Below the pieces are notes generated by a model. The model was not told the DNA's origin. It saw nothing but the letters and a program-made list of their open reading frames with translations, and did no database searches. A DNA stretch of 64,000 bases from Entonaema liquescens (Eukaryota; Ascomycota; Sordariomycetes; Xylariales; Xylariaceae), in the NCBI GenBank assembly GCA_902805475.1, contig CADCSX010000001.1, forward strand, positions 1,860,001 through 1,924,000. Direction: 5' to 3'. Below, in pieces: positions 43,695 to 54,513 of the stretch (position 1 is its first letter; every line of letters begins with the position of its first letter). The position numbers and the translations under genes are program-made.

Positions 43695-44135
43695 CACGGA
43701 ACAGACGTCACAGGAAGAAAAGATGGCGGGGCAGTTTCGGTGGTGGGGGTAGAAGGTGGGGTAGACTAGACCCCTCAGCTTCATCTCTATTCTCCCTATT
43801 CCCCCCTATTTTTATACTTTTACTACGACGTATAGATACCTCCTTAGGCTGCTTAGACGTCTTGAATACTGTATGCATACCTTACCTAGGTATAGAATTA
43901 CTCACTTCCGGGAAATATCACAAAGTCATATATACTTATCTTATGGTCGAATGTCACACCGAAAGTGTCATACTACTAATAAGTGTAGAGTCAATGTAAT
44001 ATATTAAGAACACCGTTTTTTTCGAAGCTGATCAACTTTCGGATCAACCCGAGTGACTCTTAATCGTTGACCAGGCAGTTATGTACTACTTGATCAGACA
44101 TCTAATTCTACCATACGTTAAAGCCGTTACGACTT

Positions 44136-45988
44136 TTACTCTTCCTCAGGGACGGTTTCCGGAACCGTGTCCTCCTCGCCATCTTCGTCGAAGCTGCCCG
44201 CGGGAACCTCGTATAATCGAAGAATCGACTTATTGGGGTCCTTGACAAGCACAAACTTGCCATCCTCGCGCTTAAGACACATATCAGCGATGGTACGGAC
44301 GATACCCCAACCGTTGGAGAGCGACAAGTTCATCTGGTTGGCGAAATCCTTAGGCTTCCAGCCAATAACTCCTAGAATAACGTGCTTGTCGTTCGACTTC
44401 GGGTTGGCACGAGAAACAAAGCTGGATAAAATATTAGCCAAGTAGACTCATAATACTAAAACACGGTGAAACTAACCCAAGCTTCATAACGTCCGCCTTG
44501 GACAAGATACTCTGGACTGTCCATCGTGCAAGCTTAACACTGTTGTTCTTCATCTCCGTTGCGACAACGGCACCACGCTGGCTGACCAGCTTTGTTCTCC
44601 AGTCCAGAGCACCACCGCTGCCTTGTGCCTTGCTGTCGAACTCGTTGAGGGCCTTGACGGTTAGAAACTGATCCTCGCCACTAATCGCATTCTTTTGAAC
44701 CGCATCCAACTCAGCCCGGACGATTAGATACATTGGATCTTCTTCGCTGGTCGAAAGGTCAAATCTACGGTATTTGTAGGCCTTGCTCGCGGGAGGCTCG
44801 GTCTCCTCGGAAGCATTGTAGAAGGGGTTTTCGTGTGCCATCTCGACCTTCTGGGACTCGTTCTCCAAAACGACCTGGTTCGCAAAGTTGTGGTTGATAT
44901 AGGTAGCTTCTTCTGCTAGAGCGGCAGGGTGATTGATCCCATCCTTATTGCCGTCGGTGGCTTCCATGGGAGCATCGGCAGCGTTCTCGTTCACCGTCAC
45001 CATATCTAGCGCTGCATTATCACGCTTGTCGAGGAAGATCTTGTTTCCTTGCTTTGCAATTACAATATCCCATGGGTAGACTGAGCGGGTGGAGCACATG
45101 AGCATAGATAAAATGCTATCAGTGGCAAAGATAGTGGCTTCCTCCTTCTCAGCCAGCTCCTGGATAACGGGATCCGAAGAGGTTGTAACATTGTAAGCGG
45201 CGCGATCTAGAGGTATCAGTCTCTTCTCGGCAGCCTTAACAGGTTGCTTGTCGTAAGATCGGTCGTAGTAGTAGAGGAAACCATAACTGTCCATGTCCTC
45301 GCCTTCATCAGCGTCTAGGTTTAGCTTTCCAAGCCTGTTGAAGTCAATCTCTTCCAGGAGTTGCCAGTCTGCTTTGATGTTGATAGAGGCGTCGCGATTG
45401 CGAGTCGGCTTGTCATAATCTTTCCATCCGAAACGGCGACCGCGAGGCGCATTAGAACGACCGCCGCGGCTGTCATATCCATAACCTTGCTGGCCACCAC
45501 GCCCAGAGCGCTGAAGTTGTACGCGACCACCCCTAGTGTCCTGGCGGGCGCCTCGTTGTCCACGACCGCGCGTAAAGACGGCACCCCGACCGTATCTAGT
45601 CTTCGTGGGTTCTCTGCTAACGACGGAGAATGTGTTTTCGTCTTCGGCGACAGGTGCAGTGAAAAGCGCGGCACTACCGGCGCCATAGATTTGCTGGTCT
45701 GTATGAGATTGGATATTAGTACTTGGGCACTTATGGCTGCCAAGAGAGAGAGAGATGATGAAAGCTTTACGCACCCCTGAAGTTTCGGTTATACTGTTGT
45801 CGACCACCACGCCCGTCCCTTCCATCTTTGCTATCTGTTGTCCAGTCTGCCATGCGACCTAACTTGTCACCCTTCGAGAAAGGGGCATATGGGACGCCAT
45901 TGATGGTAGTCTCGGTTACCGGAGGGGGACCCCATCCGTCACCCTCAGGTAAGGCCGCAATGAGGTCGGCCAAAGATTTGGATTCCAT
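44136..45988 (-). CDS. Translation initiation factor eIF3 subunit D
   Basis: Minus-strand exons are 45988-45775, 45698-44477 and 44421-44136 (573 residues, family-typical). The N-terminus has LADLIAALPEGDGWGPP and YAPFSKGDKLGRMADWT, both hallmarks of eIF3d/Moe1. An RGG-rich segment lies at about 90-150 (RGRGQRGARQ, SGRGGQQG), then FGWKDYDKP and DWQLLEEIDFNRLGKL. The central domain, which in animals binds the mRNA cap, contains LMCSTRSVYPWDIVI, NHNFANQVV and YRRFDLS. The last exon is FVSRANPKSNDKHVILGV to an acidic end. It belongs to the eIF3 complex on the 40S subunit. An upstream in-frame ATG at 46006 adds six residues; the downstream one was chosen because it is closer to the family start. 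Confidence 0.95.
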
Positions 45989-46900
45989 ATTAGAAGATAT
46001 CAGCAATATTATACCTAGAGTTTTTCTTCACCAAGGAATAATATTGTTATATTGAGGCTAACTTGACGTTGGCCTTTTTTTCGTCTTTCGCAAAGGCGTG
46101 GCTTGTCGAAATTTTGGCTGTAGGCAAATATTTTAGCAGTGAATCAAAGAGTTTTGGTGGGGTGTGGGGCAGTTGCACAGCGTTGGATCTTGATTAATGT
46201 AGGTTAGTACGTACCTTTTAAGGCAAGGACAGTTAAAAAAGTCATGGTAACTCTATTGTTAACACTGTACTCGAGGTCTTAATCGAAATCATTCCTTTCT
46301 CCATGAGGTTTGTCTATATGGAACCTTATACCTGAAAATGAACATGACATATAATATTGTTCATATAATACATAATATATTAGAAGATTATGCACGTAAT
46401 ATTTCTTTGAAAATATTTCATAGTCATGTTGTGAAACGTCCTTATAAGTCGAAACTAAGCATTCCTAACAATGTCAGAAAGAAATAACCAGAGAAGTTGA
46501 ACAATTCATAGTTATCATATAACTAATACTTCCCTGCTTATTGAAGGTGCAGGTTGTGATATGCGAGTACTTAACATGCTAATAGATGTGCAGTATAAGT
46601 CTTCCCTAAACAGAGTGGTAGCTAGTCTTATACCGAATGAATAGTCTCTTCACATATCAACGACCTATCGAATCGTTGATCTCTCAAGAGTATTCATGAT
46701 ATAGTATTTTAACACTGCTATGCCTCTAGTATATACCTAAATATAAATAACTTCTGCCCGTCATCTCCAGTCGTTCTACATGTCATAGTCGCAATCGCAA
46801 CCATCATCGTCATTATCATCGTTTTATACATGCATAATAAAACAGTCCATGATACTTGAAAGGAAATAAAAAGAAGATTCAAACCTTAAGCAACTGTCAA
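45989..46900. other. Intergenic, AT-rich
   Basis: This is the 5' flank of eIF3d and the 3' flank of the bZIP gene. It is strongly AT-rich between about 46230 and 46760. No gene, RNA or repeat is recognised. Confidence 0.5.
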
Positions 46901-48423
46901 CTAATATGCCATGCCCACATCTGACTTTGCCGAGAAAACTGCATTGAGCGCATCCCGCACCTCAAACTCCTCCATCACAGCTCCGAACCTGAGGAACCGT
47001 TCATTAGCATCGGTCCTAGGAATTGCAATACAAAGGCAGGTAGGTAGGTAAACAACACATACCCATAGCAACGGACCTTGCCCTTGAGGTCATCAATCAG
47101 ACGTTCAAAGTCCTCCTTCTTGAGTTCCGCGACCTTGGGATGGGACAGGACCATACCCCAGGCCATGACGGGGGTGATCTCGCCGTCGAGATTCAGCTTC
47201 TTGCTGAGGTCGAGGAGGGTGGACAGGTCGGCCTTGGACAGCTCCCAGGTGCGCTGGCGGGAGGGGGCGTCGCCCTGGTCGCCGTGCGTGTGCGAGTATC
47301 CGAACGGGATCTCGTCGCTCAGGTCCGGGAACGGTTCCGGCGGACACGAGGCCATGAGCGCGTGCCCCGCCGCGTCGCCCGTCGTGTCTTGTGCCCGCTC
47401 GATCAGCCACGGCATGTGGTCCATACACGGTCGCTCGAGCCTAAGCGCCATCAGCACGATAGAAATTAGCTACGCTGTACCTTGACGAGCGAAAGATTTA
47501 CATTTTTTCTTTTCTTCTTCTTCTCTGTCTCTCTTTTTCTGTCTGAACAATCATGTGTATATGTGTATGTGTGTAAGTGTGTGGTGACCCATTACTGCGG
47601 GGGAGGTGATATGTACGCCTTCGAGGGGTCATCGGGGTTATCGTACGTTAACACGAAATCTATCCCAGCCTGTTCGTAATCTACATGCTGCTGCTGCTGC
47701 TGCTGCTGCTGCCCGCCTAGCCCCTGCGTCGACGCCGACATCGAATTCGGACTCGATATCGACGTCATGCCCGGCGTGTACGCGGTGCTGGAGCTTCCCG
47801 CCCCGTACCCGCCCGAGATGCTCCCATTGGACGTGTACCCAGGGCTCAGGCTGCTGCCGAGATCGTCTACACCGCCTACCGGGCTGTGCGAAATGCCGTT
47901 CTGCTGCAAGAGGATCCTGAGCTGCCGGTTCTCCTCGGCGAGCTTGTCCTTGTCTTGCGACACGTTGGTGTAGATCTCTTTCAGCCGCAGCACCTCGTCT
48001 TCGAGCGCCTTTATGTATAACTCTTTGCGTTCCCGATGCGTCCTATACCAATGGATATATGGTTAGCTCATGATCGTCGCCCGTCGAACCCACTTAAATC
48101 AATCATATGCAATACCTCTGTGCTTGGCGATTGAGTTCTTGTCGGCGTGTTAATGCCGGTTTACTATCGGGTTTAGGTCCTCGCCGCTTTGGAGGATTGC
48201 CATCGCGAGTGGTTTTCTTGTCATTTAACGACTTTAGGAAGTTGAGATTTAGCGACCCGAGGGGCCCCTTGTCGTGTTGGGAGTCGTCGGGGGGTGATGC
48301 GGAAGACGACATCGAAACGTGCTCGTAAAGCGAGCCCAATGACGGCTTGTGATCGGTCGGCGAATAATGTGTCGGAGGGGACGGATAACCAGCTATAGGT
48401 TGTAAGTTAGTGATTTTGGCCAT
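46901..48423 (-). CDS. bZIP transcription factor, fungal type
   Basis: Minus-strand exons are 48423-48116, 48042-47647, 47440-47063 and 46988-46901 (389 residues). The basic region RRQELNRQAQRTHRERK spans the first intron, followed by a leucine-zipper helix (LYIKALEDEVLRLKEIYTNV, then KLAEENRQLRILL). A serine/glycine-rich stretch and a polyglutamine run of eight come next. The C-terminal domain starts at LTLERPCMDHMPWLIERA and ends KGKVRCYG-FGAVMEEFEVRD. It contains GHALMASCPP, a conserved segment of a large fungal bZIP family. The third junction (47647/47440) was chosen because it rebuilds FVLT-LERPCMDH exactly as in relatives. Reading through that donor instead gives a stop after about 17 codons. 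It probably binds DNA as a dimer in the nucleus; targets are unknown. Confidence 0.9.
47692..47712. repeat. CTG/CAG trinucleotide run coding polyglutamine
   Basis: A CTG run on the plus strand (CAG on the coding minus strand) encodes the Gln tract of the bZIP protein. It is likely to vary between strains. Confidence 0.85.
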
Positions 48424-50286
48424 GATTCATTAGAGCGACTTGGACAACAGGATTCACAATCCAATCCAAGATCTGGGGACATGATGAGGGAGGTATCGAA
48501 TAAGGTAATAGAAACCGAATTGATGGGAGAAGGCTTTCGTTTATGTGCTTTTTGTAGAGAGCGGGGTGAAAATGCTACATATTATATGAATGATCTACCA
48601 CACCTTTCGATTCAGCCTTGAATCGTCGTGAGAACGGATCTCATTTAGTATATATAAGGTTAAAAGATGGGCTTCTGCTACTTCATATACTAGTTGTTAA
48701 AAACGACTCCGCCAAACCGGTACTATGCAAGAAGTGCTGTGGGATCTAATATGCGCCGCGTGGTAGGACTATTTAGTCTCACAATTGGTTACGAAACTAG
48801 ATAACCTAGGTGGAATAGTTATATCTAATAAGTTAATAAGTTGATACGTTGAAAAAACCGTTGGTCAATTATTCTAGAGGGGGCGGGAACCCCACGGTAA
48901 GATAGGTGGCTGTTCTAAGAGGTCAATGTTTCCCCTTAACAATCCTACAGATCTGACGCTGCTTATGTTGCAGTCAATATCCTTGAGAGCTGATATGCTA
49001 CTACGTAATCCGCGATGATGCACAGCCTACCTCGCTTGTGATGGTCAAGTGCCGTGCAAGTGATGGGTTTCTAAAGACTTATTAAGAAGCTTGATCTCTT
49101 TAGCCTTTGGGTTTATTATTCCTCCTTTGATACTTCCTATATATTACAACTATGGTAGATTACGTATACCTTCTCCGAGTTACTAGTCCGAGTACCTAGG
49201 TAAGTAGTATGCTTATTAGGTATCATGAGATTGAATATGGGACTTAATTATTCCGTATCCTCTATACCCCCCCGTCTTGTCCTTGCCTTTCTGGGATATG
49301 CAAACGACATAGTCAGCATTGCTAAATTAATCATGATTCGAAATGGTCCGTCGTTTTTTTACATAAGCTAGCTAGTCGTGGCTGAGGTATATCATCCGCT
49401 CATTCGTCTTGGGAAATATGTATGGCTATGCGGGCTAAAAGATGAGATTATACTCGGATTCGGCGGGTCTCCTCGGAATATTTTGTTACTAAGGGTCTCC
49501 CAACTCCCAACGAAAGATCTTAGCGCCGCCCAGCAAAGTGGCTCCGGCACCTTTCGTGGCATGGATTCGTACGCATAGTATGTATATCTATATTGTGACA
49601 AGCCGAGAAGCCTTAGGCACCTACAGAATATGTACATAGTAGAGCAAATATTCTAGATATTGGAGTAGTGATGCGTAAGCAACCATTCGTCCTCCCCTCG
49701 GACTCTTGACCGCCAATCTGAGGTCAAAGGTGAAGATCTAGTCGAGCGAAGGCTATGCTGGATAGCGATCTTGATAACTACCAGGGACAGTAGGCATTGA
49801 TCCCATTGGTGTTTTCCACATACGGATTTACACCTCGGTCTTCACTAAGTACGGCATTTTCCGTAAAGTGGGAGTTGATCAACCAATCCTGGCCCGACTC
49901 TTTGGAACGGGATGTCTCAAAGCTGTGTCTCCAACTGTACAACCGTTGACGTAACTTAATTCTCACCGTCTGGAATGAATTGCTTAACGTGTATTCGCTG
50001 CTTTGCGATATCTTCATGGTATACTCTTTGTGAAGCCCATGCCTAAATTCTTCCCTCTCTCTGATAGGATCAAGGCTCGGATCGAGGCTCCCTTGATCGG
50101 CGAGCTGAGACCAAACGCTGAGTGGGTGCTAATTCTGAAACATGCAAACAGACAAAGCTGTTCAAATTGTCTTTAAAATCTAGAATTACTACTTGATAAT
50201 TCTAGAGCAAGATGAAAGATTGACTATTACTTCTATTTGTGTCTGATAATCAAGCTTAGATCAGCTACCACGCCGCTCCAGCACCC
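48424..50286. other. Divergent intergenic region without a recognised gene
   Basis: About 1.9 kb between the bZIP gene (-) and the acyltransferase gene (+). It is AT-rich to about 49350. A minus-strand frame at 49778-50017 (79 codons from an ATG, ending NTNGINAYCPW) has balanced codon use and might be a small gene or relic, but no family is recognised. Other frames are shorter and biased. Confidence 0.45.
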
Positions 50287-51286
50287 ATGCAGGTCCCATG
50301 GGCCATCGCTATGTTAGAAAGACTTCCCGCTAATCTGAGGGGTGTTATACTAGTGACCCCTTGGGTTTTGTACCTTGCGGTGTGCGATATAGTTCTATCT
50401 CTACTGCTGGTAGTGAAGATATTCGCTCCAGACTTCGTGTATAGCGCGTCATCCCGCATTGCATACTCTGTCTGGAAGTGGATCCAGTTTATCTTTGAGA
50501 GCTGCAATGGAGCTCGGATCACAATCTCAGGAGACCGGTTGCCCACGAGGGAGTCGGCTGTTGTCGTCTCGAACCATGTTACGTGGGCCGACTTTTACCT
50601 GATCCAAAGCTTGGCCCTACGATCGCGAATGCTGGGGCAATGCCGATGGTTTGCGAAGATCCAGCTGCGCTGGGTCCCCTTCCTGGGTTGGGGCCTCTGG
50701 GCGATGGGAATGCCGATGGTGACCCGGAATTGGATGCGAGACCAGCGGGAGCTACAGCGCGTCTTCGGTGGTATCGTACGCAGGAGGTGGCCGATGTGTA
50801 AGTGCCAGCTTGGTTGACGCATACCCGTTCCAGACTACATCGACCGTGTGACTAATCTATCTACCTGCAGGGCTGATAAGTTTCAGCGAGGCAACGCGAT
50901 TTACACCGAAGAAGTATAATGAATCTGCTATTTGGTGCAAACAGAATGGCCGCCCGCAGCCCTTGCATCTATTATACCCCCGTACCAAAGGGTTTGTCAC
51001 GACCGTGCAGCAATTGAGAGCAGCACCTCATGTGAAGGCAGTGTATGACTTCACCATTGCATATCAGCATAAAGATAGGTTCCATGTAGCTCCTAGTATG
51101 TGGGAAACTCTGAAGCTCCCGGGCCTTAGTGGTCCTCGAGGATATAGATTCCACATCCATGTACGGCGTTTCCCTCTTGAGGAACTCCCCCATAAGGACG
51201 AAGAACTAGCGAAGTGGTTGGAACAGAGATGGGTCGAGAAAGGGGAATGGCTAGATGCCTTAAAGACCGAATGGACCTCTAAGTAG
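50287..51286 (+). CDS. PlsC-type acyltransferase, fungal CST26-like
   Basis: Exons are 50287-50797 and 50871-51286 (308 residues). One membrane segment is at about 19-45. The catalytic HX4D motif is H97-x4-D102 in SNHVTWADFY. The acyl-acceptor block (WFAKIQLRWVPFLGWGLWAMG) and MVTRNWMRD follow. Exon 2 begins WLISFSEATRFTPKKY: SEATR stands where bacterial PlsC has EGTR, which I recall as normal for this fungal branch. LLYPRTKGFVTTVQ and YDFTIAY complete the family pattern. It is likely a lysophospholipid acyltransferase of the endoplasmic reticulum (the yeast CST26 / PSI1 group loads stearate on phosphatidylinositol); the exact substrate is inferred. The ATG has a moderate context. Confidence 0.88.
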
Positions 51287-54200
51287 GGAGCCACATGTGA
51301 ATTTAATAGCTCTTGCTAGGTTCAAGTAGTAGTTGGAGGTCACGTTTTAATATTGGAGTATTAGAGCCGCGTTGCAAATGGCAAATGCTCTTACAGCTAA
51401 ACTTGGCGTAGTTCACCGATTACCATTTGCATATGACTATATGACAGTTTGGAGAACGGTCTGTGTAATTACCTGCGTCACGAGTGTCCTGAACGCCATT
51501 GTGTTCCGTCTTGCTGTAAGGAGTTATCGTACATCTCAAGGGTGCGTTCGGTTCATGTGAGACATAGTAGCTTGTGCCAACAACCGTGGCAGATGCAGCC
51601 AGCGGACCTAGTATAGAGCCTAGACCATCGCCTCCATCCTGTGTCATGGGTTACACCGGGATACTAGACTGCCCCGTGTAGAACAACCTACATATCATCA
51701 GAAGCTAAAACTACGAAAACTAAGGGATACTCATCCTTTAACTGGGAACATATGGCAAAGGAATATACTCTCTCTACGACAACATGACACTACGAAAGTG
51801 TACGTTGATGCGATCCATCGAGAGATCCTGGGGGGACTTCATATATGGGCAATCTAAGATGATACAGACACTATTGGTGAGTCGGTAACCGTGATAGGTT
51901 TGACATCATTCGCCTAAAGCGAGCTTGCGTAGCATCATGTACAGGATCCCATACCCGTAAACTTGCACGCATAAATTACCGGCTTGGGGGACATTACCAA
52001 CCGAACTAATTTTGGATTGAGACGAAAAGTGCCTTTATGATCGGGTTGTGCAAAACCTGTAATATATGAATTGCTCTCGTTGATCGCGGGACAAATTGGG
52101 TATTCATTATCGCGGCTGGTTAGTAGAGCTGTACGAGGCGAGCGGGAATCTATTATTGATTAGGATTGGCTAGGTATCCCCTGATATCAGCCGTTGCATT
52201 GGCAAGGAGAATTGGAGAACCTTGAACATACAGATGGGGACTACACAGACATGCATACATACATGTACATACATATGTGACGATGAGTAGTGGGGTGAGG
52301 TTGTTACGATGCTGTGTGAACTGAAGAGAGAGGGTCTTAGTGTCGCTCGAGATCACTCGATATTACGAGGATACATGTTGGTCATCCCATTGCCTCTTTT
52401 GTTTTCTAGGTTAGCTTTAGAGACGGTATGTATTAGATTTTAGATAGGGGTTTCTCCTTTCCAGGTAAATGTCAGAATTATGAAGTGGCTCATGTAACGT
52501 ACAATTCTCTGGCGACATTGGCTATTGGTGCATGCAGGTTTGTCTTAAGAAAACAATGCCTATTGGATACCCAGATAGGATAGAGGAGGGGTAACGGAGG
52601 AGAATAAAAAAGATATTTTGTATATGAGCTCGAGGATAAAGGAGTATTTACTCCTTAATCGGGAGAGAGAAACCGTGATAGTAGCAGGCTTTGGGACACT
52701 CATCGACCGATGTCTCGTTACGACTATTTTAACACGTACACAGATGCGTATACACTGTATAGCGCTAATAAGAAACTTATATCGAAGAGGGTGTGTTCGG
52801 TTCTATATCCTAGGATAAGATGACTGCATAAACATAAACAACGGTAATAAAGACGAACCATCGTTGTATGGAGACGCAGCATTGACGTACTACGCATAGT
52901 ATGCTACATAGTATGTAGGAATATATTCCTTGGTACTAGACTAGGTAAGTATTCGTCTTGGGCTTAGAAGTAAACATTACTCCAAGACTGGCAACTGGTG
53001 GATTTGGGATTAGCTGTATGCAAGAGGATCACTGGACCCATGTCCGTCGCCATTCATTTGTTAGCGGCGCTAAGTGACAACCAGCTAAGATATGCCGCCG
53101 GAGTGGATTAGCTGCTCCGCGACAGGGAAGACCTAAGATCTGTTTGGTCATATCGTTCGTTGGTGAGACTTCACCTGTATGTAGGGTAGGTCAGATTCGG
53201 ATATGGTGGCTAAGGATGAAGAGTTGTAAGAAGTACTCTATCCGCTGTTGAGAATTGGGGGATACGTAAATGTACATATTTTCAACTTTTTTAGTTGTGG
53301 CTTGCTATGGTACCTAAGGTACTATGTAAGGTAAACATCAAACATCAAATAGAAGAATAGAATAATACATGGAAGAAACAAAGAAAAGGGACAGAAAATT
53401 CTATGGAATGTTTTTGTAAAACACTAGGTTGAAAATGCCCTGTTGCCAACAAGGAGGAATTCCGCATGACAAGCGCCCAGGACGCTAAGCCTTAGCTGTA
53501 TTAGACGGTTGTATCGTACCTAACCCAAGGTTAGATATGGCGGTACGGACTGCCTCTTCTACCTTTTTTTTATTTTTTTTTTTTTAAAATTCCCTTTTTG
53601 CTCTCAATTAAGTCTTAGGACATATTTAGTGTTAAGTAATAGGGGAAGAAAAAAGACATACCGCGCGAATTGGGCAACGCACCGCACCTACCCCCCCAGT
53701 TAGTTCCCCCGCTCTAAGTTCTTTGGGTCTCTAGGTCGATACAGTATTAATTTGATTCCGTAGACAGTATGCACACGGCGTATATTATAGCATGTACTGC
53801 AGTAAAGTTTCTTTGCTGACTGACTCTTGCTTTACGCGCCGCCCCGAAAAGGGAAGAAAGGTTTAATCGGTTAACGACCCGCGCTGTAAATCCAGTCCGT
53901 ATATCCACTCCCGACCCAAAATCAAAGTGTGTGTTTTCTTCGAAGAAACTTACCTTGGCTTACCTTAAGGTACACCTGTTTCATTTTCTCAAAATTGAAA
54001 CTGCTGTATGTTCATGACCCTTGAAAAACTAACTATTAAATTCGCCCTTGCATTAATAACTTTTTTAGATAAGGCCCGTGTGCTCTTTGAATATCGTCTC
54101 TCACGGCCCCTCCATTAGGCCCCCCCCGTTACAACCGCCCCTTTGTCAACAAAATACGATCGGATCGCGATAATACTCGAGCGTGCTGGCTGCCCAAGTT

Positions 54201-54513
54201 CGAGCTGAGAGGCTTGTCCTCAACCCTCTAACCGATCAATCGCTACAAAAAATTCGAGTGACCTGACTAACTACGCACGTCGCTCACCGTCATGTCTCGG
54301 GTTCTCGCAAGCTTCTGACTCTGGCTTTCTGCCAGATATCTTGGCTTTGCATGAGGTCAATTTTGACCAAGAACCGAACTTTACGATACGCCTACTTTCC
54401 ACCCGGACGCGTTTGTGCCTCTATTCAACTATCGAGGGCTTCTTCTCGATCTAAGAGGCTTACTACCCGATGCAATTATTGCAATTGAGCACCGAACCGG
54501 TCATTTTTCAACA
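51287..54513. other. Long intergenic region upstream of the Rim15-type gene
   Basis: About 3.2 kb with no recognised gene. Short frames near 51372-51647, 52153-52356 and 52618-52818 have no motif. There is a CATACATACATG-type run near 52253-52275 and T-rich tracts near 53562-53585. The last kilobase, with C-rich patches (for example near 53690 and 54120), is a plausible promoter and long leader for the Rim15-type kinase gene. Confidence 0.45.

Larger units (their letters stand above)
43500..44135. promoter_or_regulatory. 5' flank of rpe1 with two short tandem repeats
   Basis: 636 bp between eIF3d's end and the rpe1 start, both on the minus strand. It has (TCTGG)4 at 43606-43625 and (TATGAGACA)3 at 43668-43694, then a C/T-rich stretch near 43770-43815. 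No gene is seen. It is likely the rpe1 promoter plus the eIF3d terminator. Confidence 0.5.

Noticed and set aside
54415..54513. N-terminal extension of the Rim15-type protein from a GTG codon
   Set aside because: GTG starts are rare in fungi; the ATG at 54514 has a good context.
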